DNA of 64,000 nucleotides from Caldilineaceae bacterium SB0661_bin_32 (GCA_009841235.1 VXMH01000017.1:1-64000); one strand, 5' to 3'. Positions 19,986 to 30,646 are shown, counted from the first letter of the stretch. Made by a program: numbers and translations. Notes: generated by a model from the letters alone, not told the origin.

Positions 19986-21356
19986 ATGAGCAGACAGAAG
20001 AAGGTAATCTTGAACGAGTCGGAGATGCCGACCCACTGGTATAACCTAAACGCGGATTTGCCCGCGGCCGGGGTTGAACTCTCGCCGCCTCTGCATCCGG
20101 GTACAGGTCAGCCGATTGGACCGGACGACCTGGCGCCTCTTTTTCCGATGTCGCTGATCCTGCAGGAAGTGAGCGCCGAGCGCTACATCGAGATTCCTGA
20201 GCCGGTGCAGGATGTGTACCGGATATGGAGGCCAACGCCCCTGATCCGGGCGCATGAATGGGAGAAGGCTCTGGATACCCCGGCCCGCATCTATTACAAA
20301 TATGAGGGCGTCAGCCCGTCCGGCAGCCATAAACCGAACACAGCGGTGCCGCAGGCCTTCTATAACAAGGAGGAGGGTGTCTCCCGCCTGGCGACGGAGA
20401 CTGGCGCGGGACAGTGGGGAAGTGCGCTCAGTTTCGCCTGCCAGGTTTTCGGGGTGGAGTGCAAGGTCTATATGGTGCGGGTCAGCTATGAGCAGAAGCC
20501 CTACCGAAAGGTACTGATGGAGACATGGGGCGCAGAGGTTGTACCGAGCCCCAGCCCGGACACGAACGCGGGCCGCCAAATTCTGGCGGAGAGTCCTGAC
20601 AGCACGGGCAGCCTGGGTATTGCGATCTCGGAGGCGGTGGAGGATGCGGCCACGCGTGAGGATACGAAGTACTCACTTGGCTCGGTTCTGAATCATGTGC
20701 TTCTGCACCAGACGGTGGTAGGTCAGGAGGTGATCAGCGGGCTGGAGGCGTTCGGGGAGGACTGGCCGGACGTGCTGGTCGGTTGTACGGGGGGCGGCAG
20801 CAACTTTGGCGGCTTCGCTTTCCCTTTCCTGAAAGAGAACATCAGCGGCGGCAGGAACGCCCGTGTGGTGGCAGTGGAGCCGGCGGCTGCGCCGAGCCTG
20901 ACGCGAGGGGTGTACACCTATGATTTCGGTGACACAGCACAGATGACGCCGCTGATCAAGATGCACACGCTTGGCCACGACTTTGTGCCGGCGCCGATCC
21001 ACGCAGGCGGACTGCGTTATCATGGCATGAGCGCACAGGTCAGCGCGCTGCATGATGCGGGGCTGATCGAAGCGATCAATGTTCAGCAGCGGGCGATATT
21101 CGGGGCCGCGGTGTCATTTGCGCGCGCAGAGGGGATCCTGCCGGCGCCCGAACCGGCCCATGCAATCTGGGGGGCGATGCAGGAGGCGCTGGCGTGCAAG
21201 GAGAGGGGCGAGAGCAAGGTGATCGTTTTCAACATGTGCGGCCACGGACACTTTGATCTGGCTGCCTATGAGCAGCATCTGGCCGACAACCTGGAGGACT
21301 TCGACTACCCGGAGGAGGCGATCCGGGCGAGCCTGGAGAAGGTGCCTTCGCTTTAA
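19986..21356 (+). CDS. trpB: Tryptophan synthase beta chain, TrpB2 type
   Basis: 456 aa from ATG 19986 behind AGGAGGG. The PLP lysine is in [10 protein letters not shown] (Lys116) and the phosphate loop is [11 protein letters not shown]. Length, the [16 protein letters not shown] opening and the long N-terminus match TrpB2, the form found in archaea and some bacteria that condenses indole or serine-derived aminoacrylate without a tight TrpA partner. No trpA or other trp gene is adjacent. TrpB2 enzymes can serve as indole salvage; which role applies here cannot be read from the sequence. Confidence 0.92.
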   Translation: MSRQKKVILNESEMPTHWYNLNADLPAAGVELSPPLHPGTGQPIGPDDLAPLFPMSLILQEVSAERYIEIPEPVQDVYRIWRPTPLIRAHEWEKALDTPARIYYKYEGVSPSGSHKPNTAVPQAFYNKEEGVSRLATETGAGQWGSALSFACQVFGVECKVYMVRVSYEQKPYRKVLMETWGAEVVPSPSPDTNAGRQILAESPDSTGSLGIAISEAVEDAATREDTKYSLGSVLNHVLLHQTVVGQEVISGLEAFGEDWPDVLVGCTGGGSNFGGFAFPFLKENISGGRNARVVAVEPAAAPSLTRGVYTYDFGDTAQMTPLIKMHTLGHDFVPAPIHAGGLRYHGMSAQVSALHDAGLIEAINVQQRAIFGAAVSFARAEGILPAPEPAHAIWGAMQEALACKERGESKVIVFNMCGHGHFDLAAYEQHLADNLEDFDYPEEAIRASLEKVPSL

Positions 21357-21403
21357 CGCGCGCTGGTTTCGGACCACGGGAGGGGAAGTAAAGCGGATGG
21401 CGG

Positions 21404-22159
21404 TTATTGGCTGAAAAACAGTTTAGACAGTTCTCTCGCAGCGAGCAGCAGCAGAATGACGGCGAGATCGATGGCAGCGACCAGGAAGAAGGCGCCGGTC
21501 AGCAGCTGAATCGGACCGAAGAGGAGATCCAGCAGGAGCAGCACATTGCGGCCGGACTGATCGATCAGGACGAACACCGCGCCGATAAGAACGATATAGA
21601 TGCCCAGTGACTTGAGCGGCGCACGGTCGCTGGCACTGGGCATCATCGCGTTGGCGATGGCGAAAAGGAGATAGCTCCACAGCAGGCTGTCCGGTTTTTG
21701 GGCCAGACCGGTCACGACAAAGTTCAGTCCGTCCAGCAGCCGGCCGGTTCGCCAAGCGAAGGCGAGTGTCTGCGTATCGAAGACTTGCTCACCGATCAGT
21801 ACGATCAGTGCGGACCCGATCAGAAGAGGGGCCAGCCCCACTAGGCTATCCCACACCACGCCGCCGGACGAAACCGTCACGCTCCCCAGGCCAATGGTAT
21901 TGCGGGTGTATTTCGGCCATACGCGGAACTTGCTCGTCTTCAGGCCCAGAATCCTGGCTACCAGCCAGTGGGAGGCCTCGTGGACGAGGATGCCGGGCAG
22001 GTAGATCAGGAAAAGGAACACCATCGCCAGGTCATCTGAGCCGGTGATCAGATAGACGATCTCCTGGATCAGCAGGCCGATTCGCCAGCTCAGCCACCAG
22101 AGAGAGGCGAGCAGGATGAAGAAGAGGACGAAAAAGAGAAAAGGGGAGAATGGAGACAT
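21404..22159 (-). CDS. Membrane zinc metalloprotease, M50 (site-2 protease)-like
   Basis: 251 aa, strongly hydrophobic with about six membrane segments. The zinc motif HEASH lies at residues 60-64 at the end of a hydrophobic helix (FLIYLPGILVHEASHWLVARILG), the arrangement seen in M50 site-2-like proteases and related peptidase-like proteins. The second M50 motif (NxxPxxxxDG) is not evident; a late acidic position could supply the third ligand, so proteolytic activity is unproven. Last gene of the gap-pgk-tpiA transcript, 39 bp after tpiA. Confidence 0.65.
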   Translation of the reverse strand: MSPFSPFLFFVLFFILLASLWWLSWRIGLLIQEIVYLITGSDDLAMVFLFLIYLPGILVHEASHWLVARILGLKTSKFRVWPKYTRNTIGLGSVTVSSGGVVWDSLVGLAPLLIGSALIVLIGEQVFDTQTLAFAWRTGRLLDGLNFVVTGLAQKPDSLLWSYLLFAIANAMMPSASDRAPLKSLGIYIVLIGAVFVLIDQSGRNVLLLLDLLFGPIQLLTGAFFLVAAIDLAVILLLLAARELSKLFFSQ

Positions 22160-22198
22160 GGGGAAGGGCGAGGAGAGAGTGGAGAGGAGAGGCGCGGG

Positions 22199-22966
22199 TC
22201 AGCCGCTGTAGACCCTGGCGGTGATCCTCACCATCTCAGCGTAACTTTCCGCCTCAAGCGATGCGCCACCGATCAACGCGCCATCGATATCGGATTGTTC
22301 CATAATGGCACCGATATTGTCCGGTTTGGCGCTGCCTCCATAGAGGACGCGAGTCGCGCCGGCGACTGCGGCACCGTGCATTTCGCGCAGGATGGCGCGC
22401 ACCAGGCCGCAGATGTCGCCAGCCGTCTGAGCGGTGGCGGCCCTGCCGGTGCCGATAGCCCAGATCGGTTCGTAGGCGATTACGAGGGATTGAACTTGCT
22501 CGTCGTTCAGGCCGTCGAGCGCGGCTCGCACCTGTGCGGTGATGGTTGACGAGGTTTCTCCGCGCTCGTTCTGCTCGAGGCTTTCGCCTACGCAGACGAT
22601 TGGGTTCAGTTGATGCGCCAAGACGGCATGGGTCTTCTTGTTTACGGTTTCGTCGGTTTCGCCGAAGAGCTGGCGGCGTTCGCTGTGCCCGAGGACGACA
22701 TAGTCGGCGAGGCCGCGCAGCATGGGCGGGCTGATTTCGCCGGTGAAGGCGCCGCTCTCCTGCCAGTGGCAGTTTTGGGCGCCGAGCAGAAAGGGCATGT
22801 CGTCTGTAACTGCCTTCAGCGGGTGCAGACATACGGAAGGCGGGCACAGCAGCTGTTCCACCACGGACGTGTCGCCGACCAACCGGTATATCTGCCGTGC
22901 GAGATCGAGCGCCCCGGCCACGGTCATATTCATTTTCCAGTTGCCGGCCATCATCGGTTTACGCAT
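22199..22966 (-). CDS. tpiA: Triosephosphate isomerase
   Basis: 255 aa. It starts [13 protein letters not shown] and has the catalytic histidine in VVLGHSERR and glutamate in [12 protein letters not shown]; the phosphate loop is [11 protein letters not shown]. Interconverts DHAP and glyceraldehyde-3-phosphate. Its ATG overlaps the stop of the upstream 117-aa gene (TAATG), so the two are translationally coupled. Confidence 0.98.
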   Translation of the reverse strand: MRKPMMAGNWKMNMTVAGALDLARQIYRLVGDTSVVEQLLCPPSVCLHPLKAVTDDMPFLLGAQNCHWQESGAFTGEISPPMLRGLADYVVLGHSERRQLFGETDETVNKKTHAVLAHQLNPIVCVGESLEQNERGETSSTITAQVRAALDGLNDEQVQSLVIAYEPIWAIGTGRAATAQTAGDICGLVRAILREMHGAAVAGATRVLYGGSAKPDNIGAIMEQSDIDGALIGGASLEAESYAEMVRITARVYSG

Positions 22967-23319
22967 TATGAGTTTTCATCCTCGGGGGGAGCTTCGAAGC
23001 GTATCAACTCCTCTTCGTACTCCTCCTGGGTAAGCCAGCGACCGCCGCTGACTTCGTAATGGGAGACTTTTTTGCCGCGGTCGAACCAGATTTCTACTTC
23101 GACTTGGGTAAAACAGCGGTTCTTGCCGCTTCCCTGCAGCACTTTGCGTGTGTAGTACTTGTCGTCATTTTCCTCATCACGGCTGAGACTGTTGACCAAG
23201 TCGATTTCGGCCATGATCGGTTCGCGGCAGCGGTTACTGAATACGTAGATGGGGAAGGCGCGATTGCCGCCTCCGCCGCCGCCTGAAAAGAGCGATGCCA
23301 GTTTTTTGAGAAAACTCAC
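22966..23319 (-). CDS. Unknown 117-aa protein between pgk and tpiA
   Basis: Not recognised. It starts [19 protein letters not shown], a short amphipathic or hydrophobic helix followed by six glycines, then a mixed alpha/beta domain of about 95 residues with [20 protein letters not shown] and several aromatic-rich strands ([28 protein letters not shown]). No transmembrane helix beyond the N-terminal segment and no known motif. It starts 3 bp after pgk and overlaps tpiA by one base, so it is made with the glycolytic enzymes. The N-terminal helix plus Gly linker could tether it to a membrane or partner (inference). Confidence 0.75.
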   Translation of the reverse strand: MSFLKKLASLFSGGGGGGNRAFPIYVFSNRCREPIMAEIDLVNSLSRDEENDDKYYTRKVLQGSGKNRCFTQVEVEIWFDRGKKVSHYEVSGGRWLTQEEYEEELIRFEAPPEDENS

Positions 23320-23322
23320 AGG

Positions 23323-24510
23323 TCACGCCTCCTCGTCATCCAGGGCGGCCACGCCGGGCAAGAGCTTCCCTTCCAGGAACTCCAGACTAGCGCCGCCGCC
23401 GGTACTCACGTGGGAGATCCGTCCGGCCAGCCCCGCCTGCTGCACAGCAGCGGCCGAATCGCCGCCGCCTACGATTGTGGTGGCCTGGGACAGCCCAGCC
23501 AGCATTTCGGCGACGGCAATGGTGCCGCGGGCGAAGGGGGGAAACTCGAAGACACCCATAGGACCGTTCCAGAGAACGGTGCGGGCGCCGGCGAGGCGAT
23601 TGGCAAAGTGCGCAACGGTGGCCTCACCGATGTCGAGGGCCATCCAGCCGGCCGGAATTTCGGTCACGCTGACTGTGCGGGAGGCGGCGGTGGCTGAGAA
23701 GCTGTCGGCAACGGTGAGATCGACCGGCAGCTGGATCACATCTTCGCCGACACTGCGGAGGGCCCGGGCGATGTCAAGCACTTCCGTTTCGACCAGGCTG
23801 GCCCCCATCCGGCAGCCGGCGGCGGCAAGAAAGGTGTTGGCCATGCCGCCGCCGATGAGGATGGCATCTACCTTTCGGATGAGCTTCTCGACGACGGCGA
23901 TCTTGTCGCTGACCTTGGCGCCGCCGAGAATGGCGATGAAAGGAGGCTCGGGATCCTCGAGCGCTTCACCGAGGTAGGCCAACTCTTTTTCCATCAGCAG
24001 ACCGGCTACAGAGGGTAGATGGGCGGCTATGCCGGTGGTGCTTGCATGCGCCCTGTGGGCGCTGCCGAAGGCGTCGTTGACGAAGAGATCCCCGAGGCGG
24101 GCGAGCGCTGCGCTGAGCGCGGGATCATTGCTGGTTTCACCGGGGTCAAAGCGTGTGTTTTCGAGCAGCAGTAGTTCCCCCTGGTCGAGGTCGGCAGCGG
24201 CGGCTTCGACCAGGGGGCCGGTGACGGCGCCGGGGAAGGGAACGTCAGTGTCGAGGAGCTGGCTGAGCCGTTGGGCGACGGGCCACAGGCTGTAGCGGGG
24301 ATCGGGTTCGCCATCGGGCCGGCCGAGGTGGCTCATCAGGACAAGTGATGCGCCGTGGGAACGCAGGAAATCGAGGGTAGGAAGCGTAGCGCGGATGCGG
24401 GTATCATCGCCGACGCAACCGTCGTCATCGATGGGCACATTGAAATCGACGCGGACGAGTGCGCGCTTGCCTTGCCAGTTGACATCCCGGATGGTCCTTT
24501 TGCGCGACAC
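23323..24510 (-). CDS. pgk: Phosphoglycerate kinase
   Basis: 395 aa from GTG 24510. The start gives the family N-terminus [23 protein letters not shown]; an open frame continues further upstream into gap but without family sequence. Conserved are the [24 protein letters not shown] and [12 protein letters not shown] motifs and the C-terminal GGGDSAAAV and [14 protein letters not shown]. Transfers the acyl phosphate of 1,3-bisphosphoglycerate to ADP. It follows gap after 31 bp. Confidence 0.97.
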   Translation of the reverse strand: MSRKRTIRDVNWQGKRALVRVDFNVPIDDDGCVGDDTRIRATLPTLDFLRSHGASLVLMSHLGRPDGEPDPRYSLWPVAQRLSQLLDTDVPFPGAVTGPLVEAAAADLDQGELLLLENTRFDPGETSNDPALSAALARLGDLFVNDAFGSAHRAHASTTGIAAHLPSVAGLLMEKELAYLGEALEDPEPPFIAILGGAKVSDKIAVVEKLIRKVDAILIGGGMANTFLAAAGCRMGASLVETEVLDIARALRSVGEDVIQLPVDLTVADSFSATAASRTVSVTEIPAGWMALDIGEATVAHFANRLAGARTVLWNGPMGVFEFPPFARGTIAVAEMLAGLSQATTIVGGGDSAAAVQQAGLAGRISHVSTGGGASLEFLEGKLLPGVAALDDEEA

Positions 24511-24541
24511 GGGCCAGTGCCTTTGGTGGGTGGCAGTTGAT

Positions 24542-25552
24542 CTAGACGCCCTGGCCGGCAACAAAGGCGGCGAGATCGGTGACGCGGACGCTGTACGCCC
24601 ACTCGTTATCGTACCAAGTGACAACTTTGACCAGATCGCCGTAGCAGGCGGTAAATTCGGCATCGATCACGCTGCTATGTGCATTGCCCTGGAAGTCCGA
24701 ACTGACCAGGGGCTCATAGGTGACGTCGAGGATACCTTTCATAGGTCCGGACGCAGCTTCGGAGAAAGCGTCCAGCAGGTCTTCGGTGGTACCCGGGTTG
24801 CTCACTTTGGCGACAAAGTCGACTACGCTGACCGTGGATGTGGGAACGCGCATGGCCATACCGTCAAATTTGCCTTCCAGTTCCGGCACGACCAGGGACA
24901 CGGCTTTAGCGGCGCCGGTGGTAGTTGGAATGATGTTCATGCCTGCGGCGCGAGCGCGGCGCAGGTCTTCGTGCACGAAGTCGAGGATGCGCTGGTCGGT
25001 TGTGTAGGCGTGGACGGTGGTCATGAGCCCCTGCTCGATGCCGATGGTATCGTTGACGACTTTGGCCGCGGGGGCGAGGCAGTTTGTGGTGCAGCTGGCG
25101 TTGCTGATGACGTGATGGCTGTCCGGGTTGTACTGATCGTTATTGACGCCCATGCAGATGGTGATGTCTTCGCCTTTGGCCGGGGCGCTGATGATCACCT
25201 TTTTTGCCCCGGCGGCGAGGTGGAGAGCGGCGGTTTCTCGATCGCGGAAGACGCCGGTGCTCTCGACTACGATGTCAACGCCCAACTCACCCCAGGGGAG
25301 CTGGCTTGGGTCGCGCTCGCTGAGGACTTTCAGCCGGTCTCCGTTGATCGTAAGATCTCCGTCGTCAATGTCAACGGTACCTTCAAAGATGCCGTAGTTG
25401 GTATCATATTTGAACAGGTGGGCCATGGTCTGCACATCACCCAGATCGTTTATCGCTACGAGGTCGAATGTATCATTATGGTGCTCAAACAGAGCTTTGG
25501 TTACCTGACGACCGATACGGCCGAAGCCGTTGATGGCGATTTTCGTGGTCAT
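24542..25552 (-). CDS. gap: Glyceraldehyde-3-phosphate dehydrogenase
   Basis: 336 aa. The NAD-binding motif is [11 protein letters not shown] and the catalytic cysteine is in [12 protein letters not shown]. The C-terminal [12 protein letters not shown] is conserved. First gene of the minus-strand glycolytic operon; GAGGAG lies 8-13 bp before the ATG. Confidence 0.98.
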   Translation of the reverse strand: MTTKIAINGFGRIGRQVTKALFEHHNDTFDLVAINDLGDVQTMAHLFKYDTNYGIFEGTVDIDDGDLTINGDRLKVLSERDPSQLPWGELGVDIVVESTGVFRDRETAALHLAAGAKKVIISAPAKGEDITICMGVNNDQYNPDSHHVISNASCTTNCLAPAAKVVNDTIGIEQGLMTTVHAYTTDQRILDFVHEDLRRARAAGMNIIPTTTGAAKAVSLVVPELEGKFDGMAMRVPTSTVSVVDFVAKVSNPGTTEDLLDAFSEAASGPMKGILDVTYEPLVSSDFQGNAHSSVIDAEFTACYGDLVKVVTWYDNEWAYSVRVTDLAAFVAGQGV

Positions 25553-25596
25553 TTAAGAGTCTCCTCGGCGGGTTTGGACGATAGCTAATGCTGGCA

Positions 25597-25628
25597 ATTT
25601 TACCATATCGGGCCGGGATCGCTGACAA
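25597..25628 (-). promoter_or_regulatory. Possible promoter of the gap-pgk-tpiA operon
   Basis: On the minus strand TTGTCA (25628-25623) precedes an extended -10 element TGG-TAAAAT (TAAAAT at 25602-25597). The 20-bp spacer is long, but the extended -10 may compensate. It sits in the folC/gap divergent region about 45 bp before the gap start. Confidence 0.35.
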
Positions 25629-25779
25629 TCCCTGTGTCTGAACTGGAGTTTGCGCGGCAGGGAGGCGGCCGCTGTTCGGGCTTTGAGCAGGGGACGCTTT
25701 CCGGCAACTGTTTGCGTGCAATAGGGACAGAGTTTACAATCAATGTCAGACTGTGCATCTGCAGAATCAAGGAGTGTCC

Positions 25780-27168
25780 GTGTCGATAAGACCGGCGCCG
25801 GAGTTCATTTCCACAAGGCGGCTTACATACGAAGAGGCGATCGGCATACTTTTCCACGATGCCAGATTTGACGGCCGCGCTCCCCGTTCGAAGGACCCGG
25901 AAAGCCGATTGGAACGCATGCGGGCGGTGCTGGCGGGGTTGGACAACCCCCAGGAACGCTTTCGCACTGTCCATGTGACGGGCACAAAGGGCAAGGGCAG
26001 CACCAGCGCCTATACGGAATCAGTTCTGCGTCACCTGGGCTACCGCACCGGTCTGTTTACCAGTCCCCATTTGCACACTTTCCGGGAACGCATGCGCGTT
26101 GACGGACAGTTAATCTCCCAAGAAAAGTGTGCTGAACTGCTCCAACGAGCATTGCCCCATCTGGAGGCGACCCCTGATTTGACCGTTTTTGGTCGTATCA
26201 CGGTGATTGCCTTTCTTTACTTTGCGGAGTCCGGGGTGGACTGGGCGGTGGTGGAAGTGGGGATAGGCGGGCGGCTGGACAGCACCAATGTTGTGCTGCC
26301 GGAGGTGTGCGGCATCACCCATATCAGCAAAGACCACATGCATATTCTCGGCGACAGCCTGGAGGAGATTGCCGCGGAGAAGGCCGGGATCATCAAGCGA
26401 AAGACGCCGGTATTCAGTGCGCCGCAGGATCGGAGAGCAGAGGAGGTCTTGCGGCGGGTAGCGGCGGACATGGAGGCCCCACTGTCGGAGGCGCAGAGTT
26501 ACCGGCGGGCCACGCTGCCGCTGGTTGGGCAACACCAGCAGATCAATGCCGGGATCGCCTACGAGATGGTGCGGGAACTGCACCGGGCTGGCCTGGCCCG
26601 GTGGGATGATCAACTTGTAGACAGCGGACTGGTCCACACCAGGTGGCCGTGCCGGATCGAATGGCTGCCGCAGCCAGCCAACGAGGGCATGCCTGTGGTT
26701 GTGGACTGCGCGCACAACAGAGACAGCCTGGAGATACTGCTCTCGACGCTGGCGGCAACCCACGCACGGCGACCCTTTACGTTCGTTTTCGGGGTCAACA
26801 GCGACAAGGATATCGGTCCGATGCTGACGCTGGCCATGGCCGCGTCGCCGCGCATTGTACTGGTGCAGAGTCGCCATCCGAGGGCGTTGCCGGTGCCGGA
26901 CCTGCGCGCGGCCATCGGATCTTTGCCTGTGGAAGAAGGTCGAACGGTGGTTGCGGCGCCGTCGATGGACGCGGCGATCGAAACTGCACGGGGGATCACT
27001 CCAGCAGACGGTTACATCGTCGGGACCGGTTCCGTATTTGTCGCCGCAGAACTGCGAGAGGCATGGAACAGGTTGCACCCCGGTCTTTTGGCGGCGGATG
27101 ACTGGATTCACGAAGCCAATACAGACCCGCCGCTGGCACCCCTGCCGCCCGGTTACGGCGCCACTTGA
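25780..27168 (+). CDS. folC: Folylpolyglutamate synthase / dihydrofolate synthase
   Basis: 462 aa from GTG 25780, chosen for the AAGGAG 7 bp upstream. The Mur-ligase-type P-loop is VTGTKGKGSTSAY; ITHISKDHMHILG and VVDCAHNRDSLEILL are the other family motifs. Adds glutamate to folates (and may make dihydrofolate). It is divergent from gap and stands alone. Confidence 0.96.
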   Translation: MSIRPAPEFISTRRLTYEEAIGILFHDARFDGRAPRSKDPESRLERMRAVLAGLDNPQERFRTVHVTGTKGKGSTSAYTESVLRHLGYRTGLFTSPHLHTFRERMRVDGQLISQEKCAELLQRALPHLEATPDLTVFGRITVIAFLYFAESGVDWAVVEVGIGGRLDSTNVVLPEVCGITHISKDHMHILGDSLEEIAAEKAGIIKRKTPVFSAPQDRRAEEVLRRVAADMEAPLSEAQSYRRATLPLVGQHQQINAGIAYEMVRELHRAGLARWDDQLVDSGLVHTRWPCRIEWLPQPANEGMPVVVDCAHNRDSLEILLSTLAATHARRPFTFVFGVNSDKDIGPMLTLAMAASPRIVLVQSRHPRALPVPDLRAAIGSLPVEEGRTVVAAPSMDAAIETARGITPADGYIVGTGSVFVAAELREAWNRLHPGLLAADDWIHEANTDPPLAPLPPGYGAT

Positions 27169-27225
27169 CCGATGAACTCCATGAACTCACTGCCCTCCAG
27201 CGAGCTGTTTTCGGGAGGAGGGGAC

Positions 27226-28509
27226 ATGTCCGACCTCCGCCTCCTGGTTCTTCGCGGCTTTGGAAGAAAAGTCGGCGGCGTCTACTTCCATCGAAAGTTG
27301 AGAGCGCGGGCGTGTGTGTTGTGCATGCTCTGCACGCTGATCCTCTTGAGCGCCTGTGAACCTCCGGAGCCGAGCCCCGAGCTGAACATCGACCTGGGGA
27401 TGATTTTGCCGGAGGAGTGGAAGGCCGTCTCCACTTGGGAATCGATCAACATAGACGCCGATGCTGAGAAGGAGTATCTTCTCTTCTACCGTTACGATGC
27501 CAGTACAACCGCCGACGGCGAAGAGATCAGCGGTCCGATTGGGGCGGTGATCTACGACTCGCAGACGCCGATCGGCATGCCTGAGGAGTCGGATGACAGT
27601 TCAAGGCCGCCGGCCCCCTGGCTTCAGCCGTATGCGCTGCTACCCAATTACTGGCAAGGTGCCGGTTTTGGTTTTGTGGCGCCGCCGCGGCAGACTGGTC
27701 GCCCTGAGTGGATCGTGGTCAGGCGTGAAGATCCGAGAGAGACCGAGAACAGGTACTTCGAGGTGCTGGCGGAGCAGATGCCGGCATCTGTCAGCGGACA
27801 GGCGGTGGGCGAGGCACCGGGTGATTTGCCGGTTTACGATGAGTTGATCGTGTACGGCGGCAGGAGCCCAATCGGCGGCCCGACCTATATCAGCATCTTC
27901 TGGTGGAGCACGATCAGCGAAGGATACGGCAGCACACAGATCTCGGCGCCGGGCGGACTGTACGTTGAAGAGTGGGACGGCGCGGCGGATCGTTCCCCCA
28001 TGCGGACTATACGCGCCCGTTATCCTGAGCATGACCGTAGCCTACTCTGCAAAGAGTCCCGCTTTGAGCGGCGACTGGATGCAGACTTGACCAGCCCTGG
28101 TGCGTATCGTGCGGCCATCTATTATGAGGAGGGCCCGCGCAAACTGTTATTCTGTTATGGCATTCCCCAATCCCCGTTTTACCCGGAAGCGGTCGTGTTA
28201 GCCTATCTACTGCAGCCCGACGGTAATTCTCAGCTATTGACCGAGGAAGCACGCCAGACTGTGCCACGGGCATTGGAAGGGTTCGCTTGGGTGGATGCGA
28301 TGGAAACTTATTCAACGATACCTACGTTTGCCGGTCAGGCAGCCACCTCTCAAAGGATTACGACGGAAGTCTTGGCATCCATCATCTTTCAAGTCGGCGC
28401 GGAACTGGAGAGCAGACTCTACGCGTTTACGTTGGAGCACGTCCCCTCTGACTTGAGCAACCGGACGACGGACCAGTGGCGGATCATAGGTGTGGAGCCG
28501 CACGGGTGA
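27226..28509 (+). CDS. Lipoprotein of unknown function
   Basis: 427 aa from ATG 27226 behind GGGAGGAGGGG. The N-terminus has a basic stretch (RKLRAR), a hydrophobic core and the lipobox LLSAC with Cys at residue 44, so it is probably an exported lipoprotein with a long n-region. The mature part, rich in acidic and aromatic residues, shows no motif I recognise (for example EKEYLLFYRYDAS and PLWLQP-like proline segments). It lies 57 bp after folC in the same direction. Function unknown. Confidence 0.75.
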   Translation: MSDLRLLVLRGFGRKVGGVYFHRKLRARACVLCMLCTLILLSACEPPEPSPELNIDLGMILPEEWKAVSTWESINIDADAEKEYLLFYRYDASTTADGEEISGPIGAVIYDSQTPIGMPEESDDSSRPPAPWLQPYALLPNYWQGAGFGFVAPPRQTGRPEWIVVRREDPRETENRYFEVLAEQMPASVSGQAVGEAPGDLPVYDELIVYGGRSPIGGPTYISIFWWSTISEGYGSTQISAPGGLYVEEWDGAADRSPMRTIRARYPEHDRSLLCKESRFERRLDADLTSPGAYRAAIYYEEGPRKLLFCYGIPQSPFYPEAVVLAYLLQPDGNSQLLTEEARQTVPRALEGFAWVDAMETYSTIPTFAGQAATSQRITTEVLASIIFQVGAELESRLYAFTLEHVPSDLSNRTTDQWRIIGVEPHG

Positions 28510-28922
28510 CGTAGGTCTACACCTCGTTGATTGGCTTCCCTACAGGCGCGCTTCACAGGCGACCGCACACGGCGGTCTCCGGGCGGCGCAATAGCCCTCA
28601 CCACAGTTCAAACTCACAGTTCATGTTCTTACGGAACATGTAGGCGCGCAGTGCGTATTGGGTATTGCGTGGTCCGGCGCTTCCCGTGAACTGGTCGGGG
28701 ATCCTGTTTGCGCGCCGGTATTGAAGCGCAACTGAGGATGCGAGATGGGCAGCGCGATAGGTTTTGGCAGGTTAAGAGTTCCGTCCGGTAGCAAATGAAA
28801 CACAGATTGGGTCATGATAGAGAGAGTGAAGGGGATCCAGCAGCGGCTGGAAGGGAGATGCCCTGCAGAGCATCCTTTCAAAAGGTACGCAGACCTTTGA
28901 AGGCTTTACCGGAAAAACGACC
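28510..28922. other. 413-bp intergenic stretch with no recognised feature
   Basis: Between the lipoprotein and the thiolase. I see no gene, tRNA, strong hairpin terminator or convincing promoter. Confidence 0.5.
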
Positions 28923-30086
28923 ATGCGCAATGTATCGATAGTTGGAATCGGTCAGTTGCCAGTCGGTGAACACTGGGACCTGTCCATCCGTCATATCGCC
29001 CATCATGCGATTGCTGAAGCGCTGAAGGAGGCTGGCACGGAACAGGTAGATGCTTTGTTCGTCGGCAACATGCTAAGCGGCAGCTTGTTGAGCCAGGAAC
29101 ATCTGGCGACTCTGATCGCGGATTTCAGTGGACTGCGAAACGTCGAAGCGGCGAAGATAGAATCGGCTTGCGCGAGCGGCGCATCGGCGCTGCGCATCGG
29201 TCACATGGCGGTCGCCAGCGGCATGCACGACGTTGTCGTCGTTTGCGGCGTGGAGAAGATGACGGACACGACGGGAGAAAGCACGACGGCCGGCCTCGCC
29301 ACGGCGGCGGACGCGGAATATGAAGCGGCGCACGGCGTCTCCTTTGTGGGGCTGAACGCGCTGATCATGCAGCGGTATATGTACGAGTTCGACGTACCGA
29401 TCGATGCATTTGCCGGCTTCAGCATCAATGCTCATCGAAACGGGGCCAAGAACGCCAACGCCATGTTCCAGAAGCCGATATCTCTGGACACATACCTGAA
29501 TGCGCCGATGATCGCGACGCCGATCAATATCATGGACAGCAGTCCTGTGTGCGACGGCGCGGCGGCGGCGGTTCTGGTGGCATCGGAGCAGGCGGGGGAA
29601 TACGTAACAGGCCATCATCCCGGCGCGGTGCAGATTCTGGCAAGCGCCAGTGCGAACGATACGATCGCTCTCCACGATCGCAGAGACCCTCTTTTTCTTG
29701 AGGCCGCCTATGTCAGCAGCCAGAAGGCGTATATGCAGAGCGGGGTGACGCCGGCGGACATCAGCTTCTTTGAACTCCACGATGCGTTCACTATCATGAG
29801 CGCGCTCAGCCTGGAAGCGACGGGGTATGCGAGGCGGGGCGAGGGCTGGCATCTGGCAGCCGACGATGCGATCGGTCCGGATGGACGCATTCCAATCAGC
29901 ACGTTGGGAGGACTGAAGAGCCGGGGGCATCCGGTTGGCGCAACGGGAATGTACCAGATTGTCGAGACTGTGCAGCAGTTGCGGGGGGAGGCAGGGCAGG
30001 GTCAGATCGCGAATGCATCAGTTGGGATGGCACAGAACATCGGCGGCAGCGGCGCGACGATCGTCACGCATATTCTGGGCGGGTGA
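28923..30086 (+). CDS. Thiolase-family acetyl-CoA acetyltransferase (SCP2-thiolase/lipid-transfer type)
   Basis: 387 aa. The nucleophilic cysteine is Cys83 in ESACASGASAL. The C-terminal GGLKSRGHPVGATG gives the catalytic histidine, and NIGGSGATIVTHIL closes the fold. The sequence lacks the usual C-terminal CxG cysteine of biosynthetic thiolases, as in SCPx-type and archaeal acetoacetyl-CoA thiolases. Those archaeal enzymes work with a DUF35 partner, and such a gene follows here. Likely substrate acyl-CoA; exact reaction unknown. Confidence 0.9.
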   Translation: MRNVSIVGIGQLPVGEHWDLSIRHIAHHAIAEALKEAGTEQVDALFVGNMLSGSLLSQEHLATLIADFSGLRNVEAAKIESACASGASALRIGHMAVASGMHDVVVVCGVEKMTDTTGESTTAGLATAADAEYEAAHGVSFVGLNALIMQRYMYEFDVPIDAFAGFSINAHRNGAKNANAMFQKPISLDTYLNAPMIATPINIMDSSPVCDGAAAAVLVASEQAGEYVTGHHPGAVQILASASANDTIALHDRRDPLFLEAAYVSSQKAYMQSGVTPADISFFELHDAFTIMSALSLEATGYARRGEGWHLAADDAIGPDGRIPISTLGGLKSRGHPVGATGMYQIVETVQQLRGEAGQGQIANASVGMAQNIGGSGATIVTHILGG

Positions 30087-30241
30087 GCGGGCGGGCTGCG
30101 ACGGTGGATCTGAGGGTCAAACTGCTGTCAGAAGCTATCAGCGCTGTTCACCGGCCGCCGTCAGGTAGAGTTTGACAGGTAAATGGGCATAGGATCTGAG
30201 TGTAGAAGCGGATTTGACCGGATTTAATCAGCGAGGATGCC

Positions 30242-30646
30242 ATGAGTATTGCCAGCCTTTGGCGCACAAGACAGCAGCGATACAGTCTTCAGGGTGAAAC
30301 CTGTCCTGACTGCCATCAGGCTATATTTCCCCCGCGCGATGTTTGTCCATATTGCAGTGAGGCTGCGGGCCCTGTGCACACGATGAGCGGGCGCGGCGAG
30401 GTTTACAGCTATACAAAGATGTTCAATGTGCCGGATGGTTTTCTGGCGCAACGACCGTATACGGTAGCGCTGGTCAAACTGGAGGAAGGCCCGATGGTGA
30501 CCGCGCAGTTGACCGATATCTCTGACGAGGATGTAGAGATTGGCATGCCGGTGGAGATGGTGACACGGAAGCTGCGCGAGGAAGGGGACAGCGGCGAAAT
30601 CGTCTACGGATACAAATTCCGGCCTGTTTTCGCAGCGGCCGACTAA
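30242..30646 (+). CDS. DUF35 Zn-ribbon / OB-fold protein
   Basis: 134 aa. An N-terminal rubredoxin-like Zn ribbon CPDC...CPYC (about residues 21-37) is followed by an OB-fold domain (GRGEVYSYTKMFNVPDGF, YTVALVKLEEGPMVTAQL). This is the DUF35 (OB-fold nucleic acid binding-like) family, which binds CoA and bridges thiolase and HMG-CoA synthase in archaea. No HMG-CoA synthase is present here. Probably partner of the thiolase 155 bp upstream. Confidence 0.9.
   Translation: MSIASLWRTRQQRYSLQGETCPDCHQAIFPPRDVCPYCSEAAGPVHTMSGRGEVYSYTKMFNVPDGFLAQRPYTVALVKLEEGPMVTAQLTDISDEDVEIGMPVEMVTRKLREEGDSGEIVYGYKFRPVFAAAD

Noticed and set aside
24395..25588. 397-codon open frame on + across gap
   Set aside because: Antisense shadow of gap, with no family motif and poor composition.
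26110..27111. 333-codon open frame on - across folC
   Set aside because: folC is well supported on +. The antisense frame is Arg/His-rich without motif.
28621..28881. 86-codon open frame on - in the gap before the thiolase
   Set aside because: No family resemblance and no convincing ribosome binding site.
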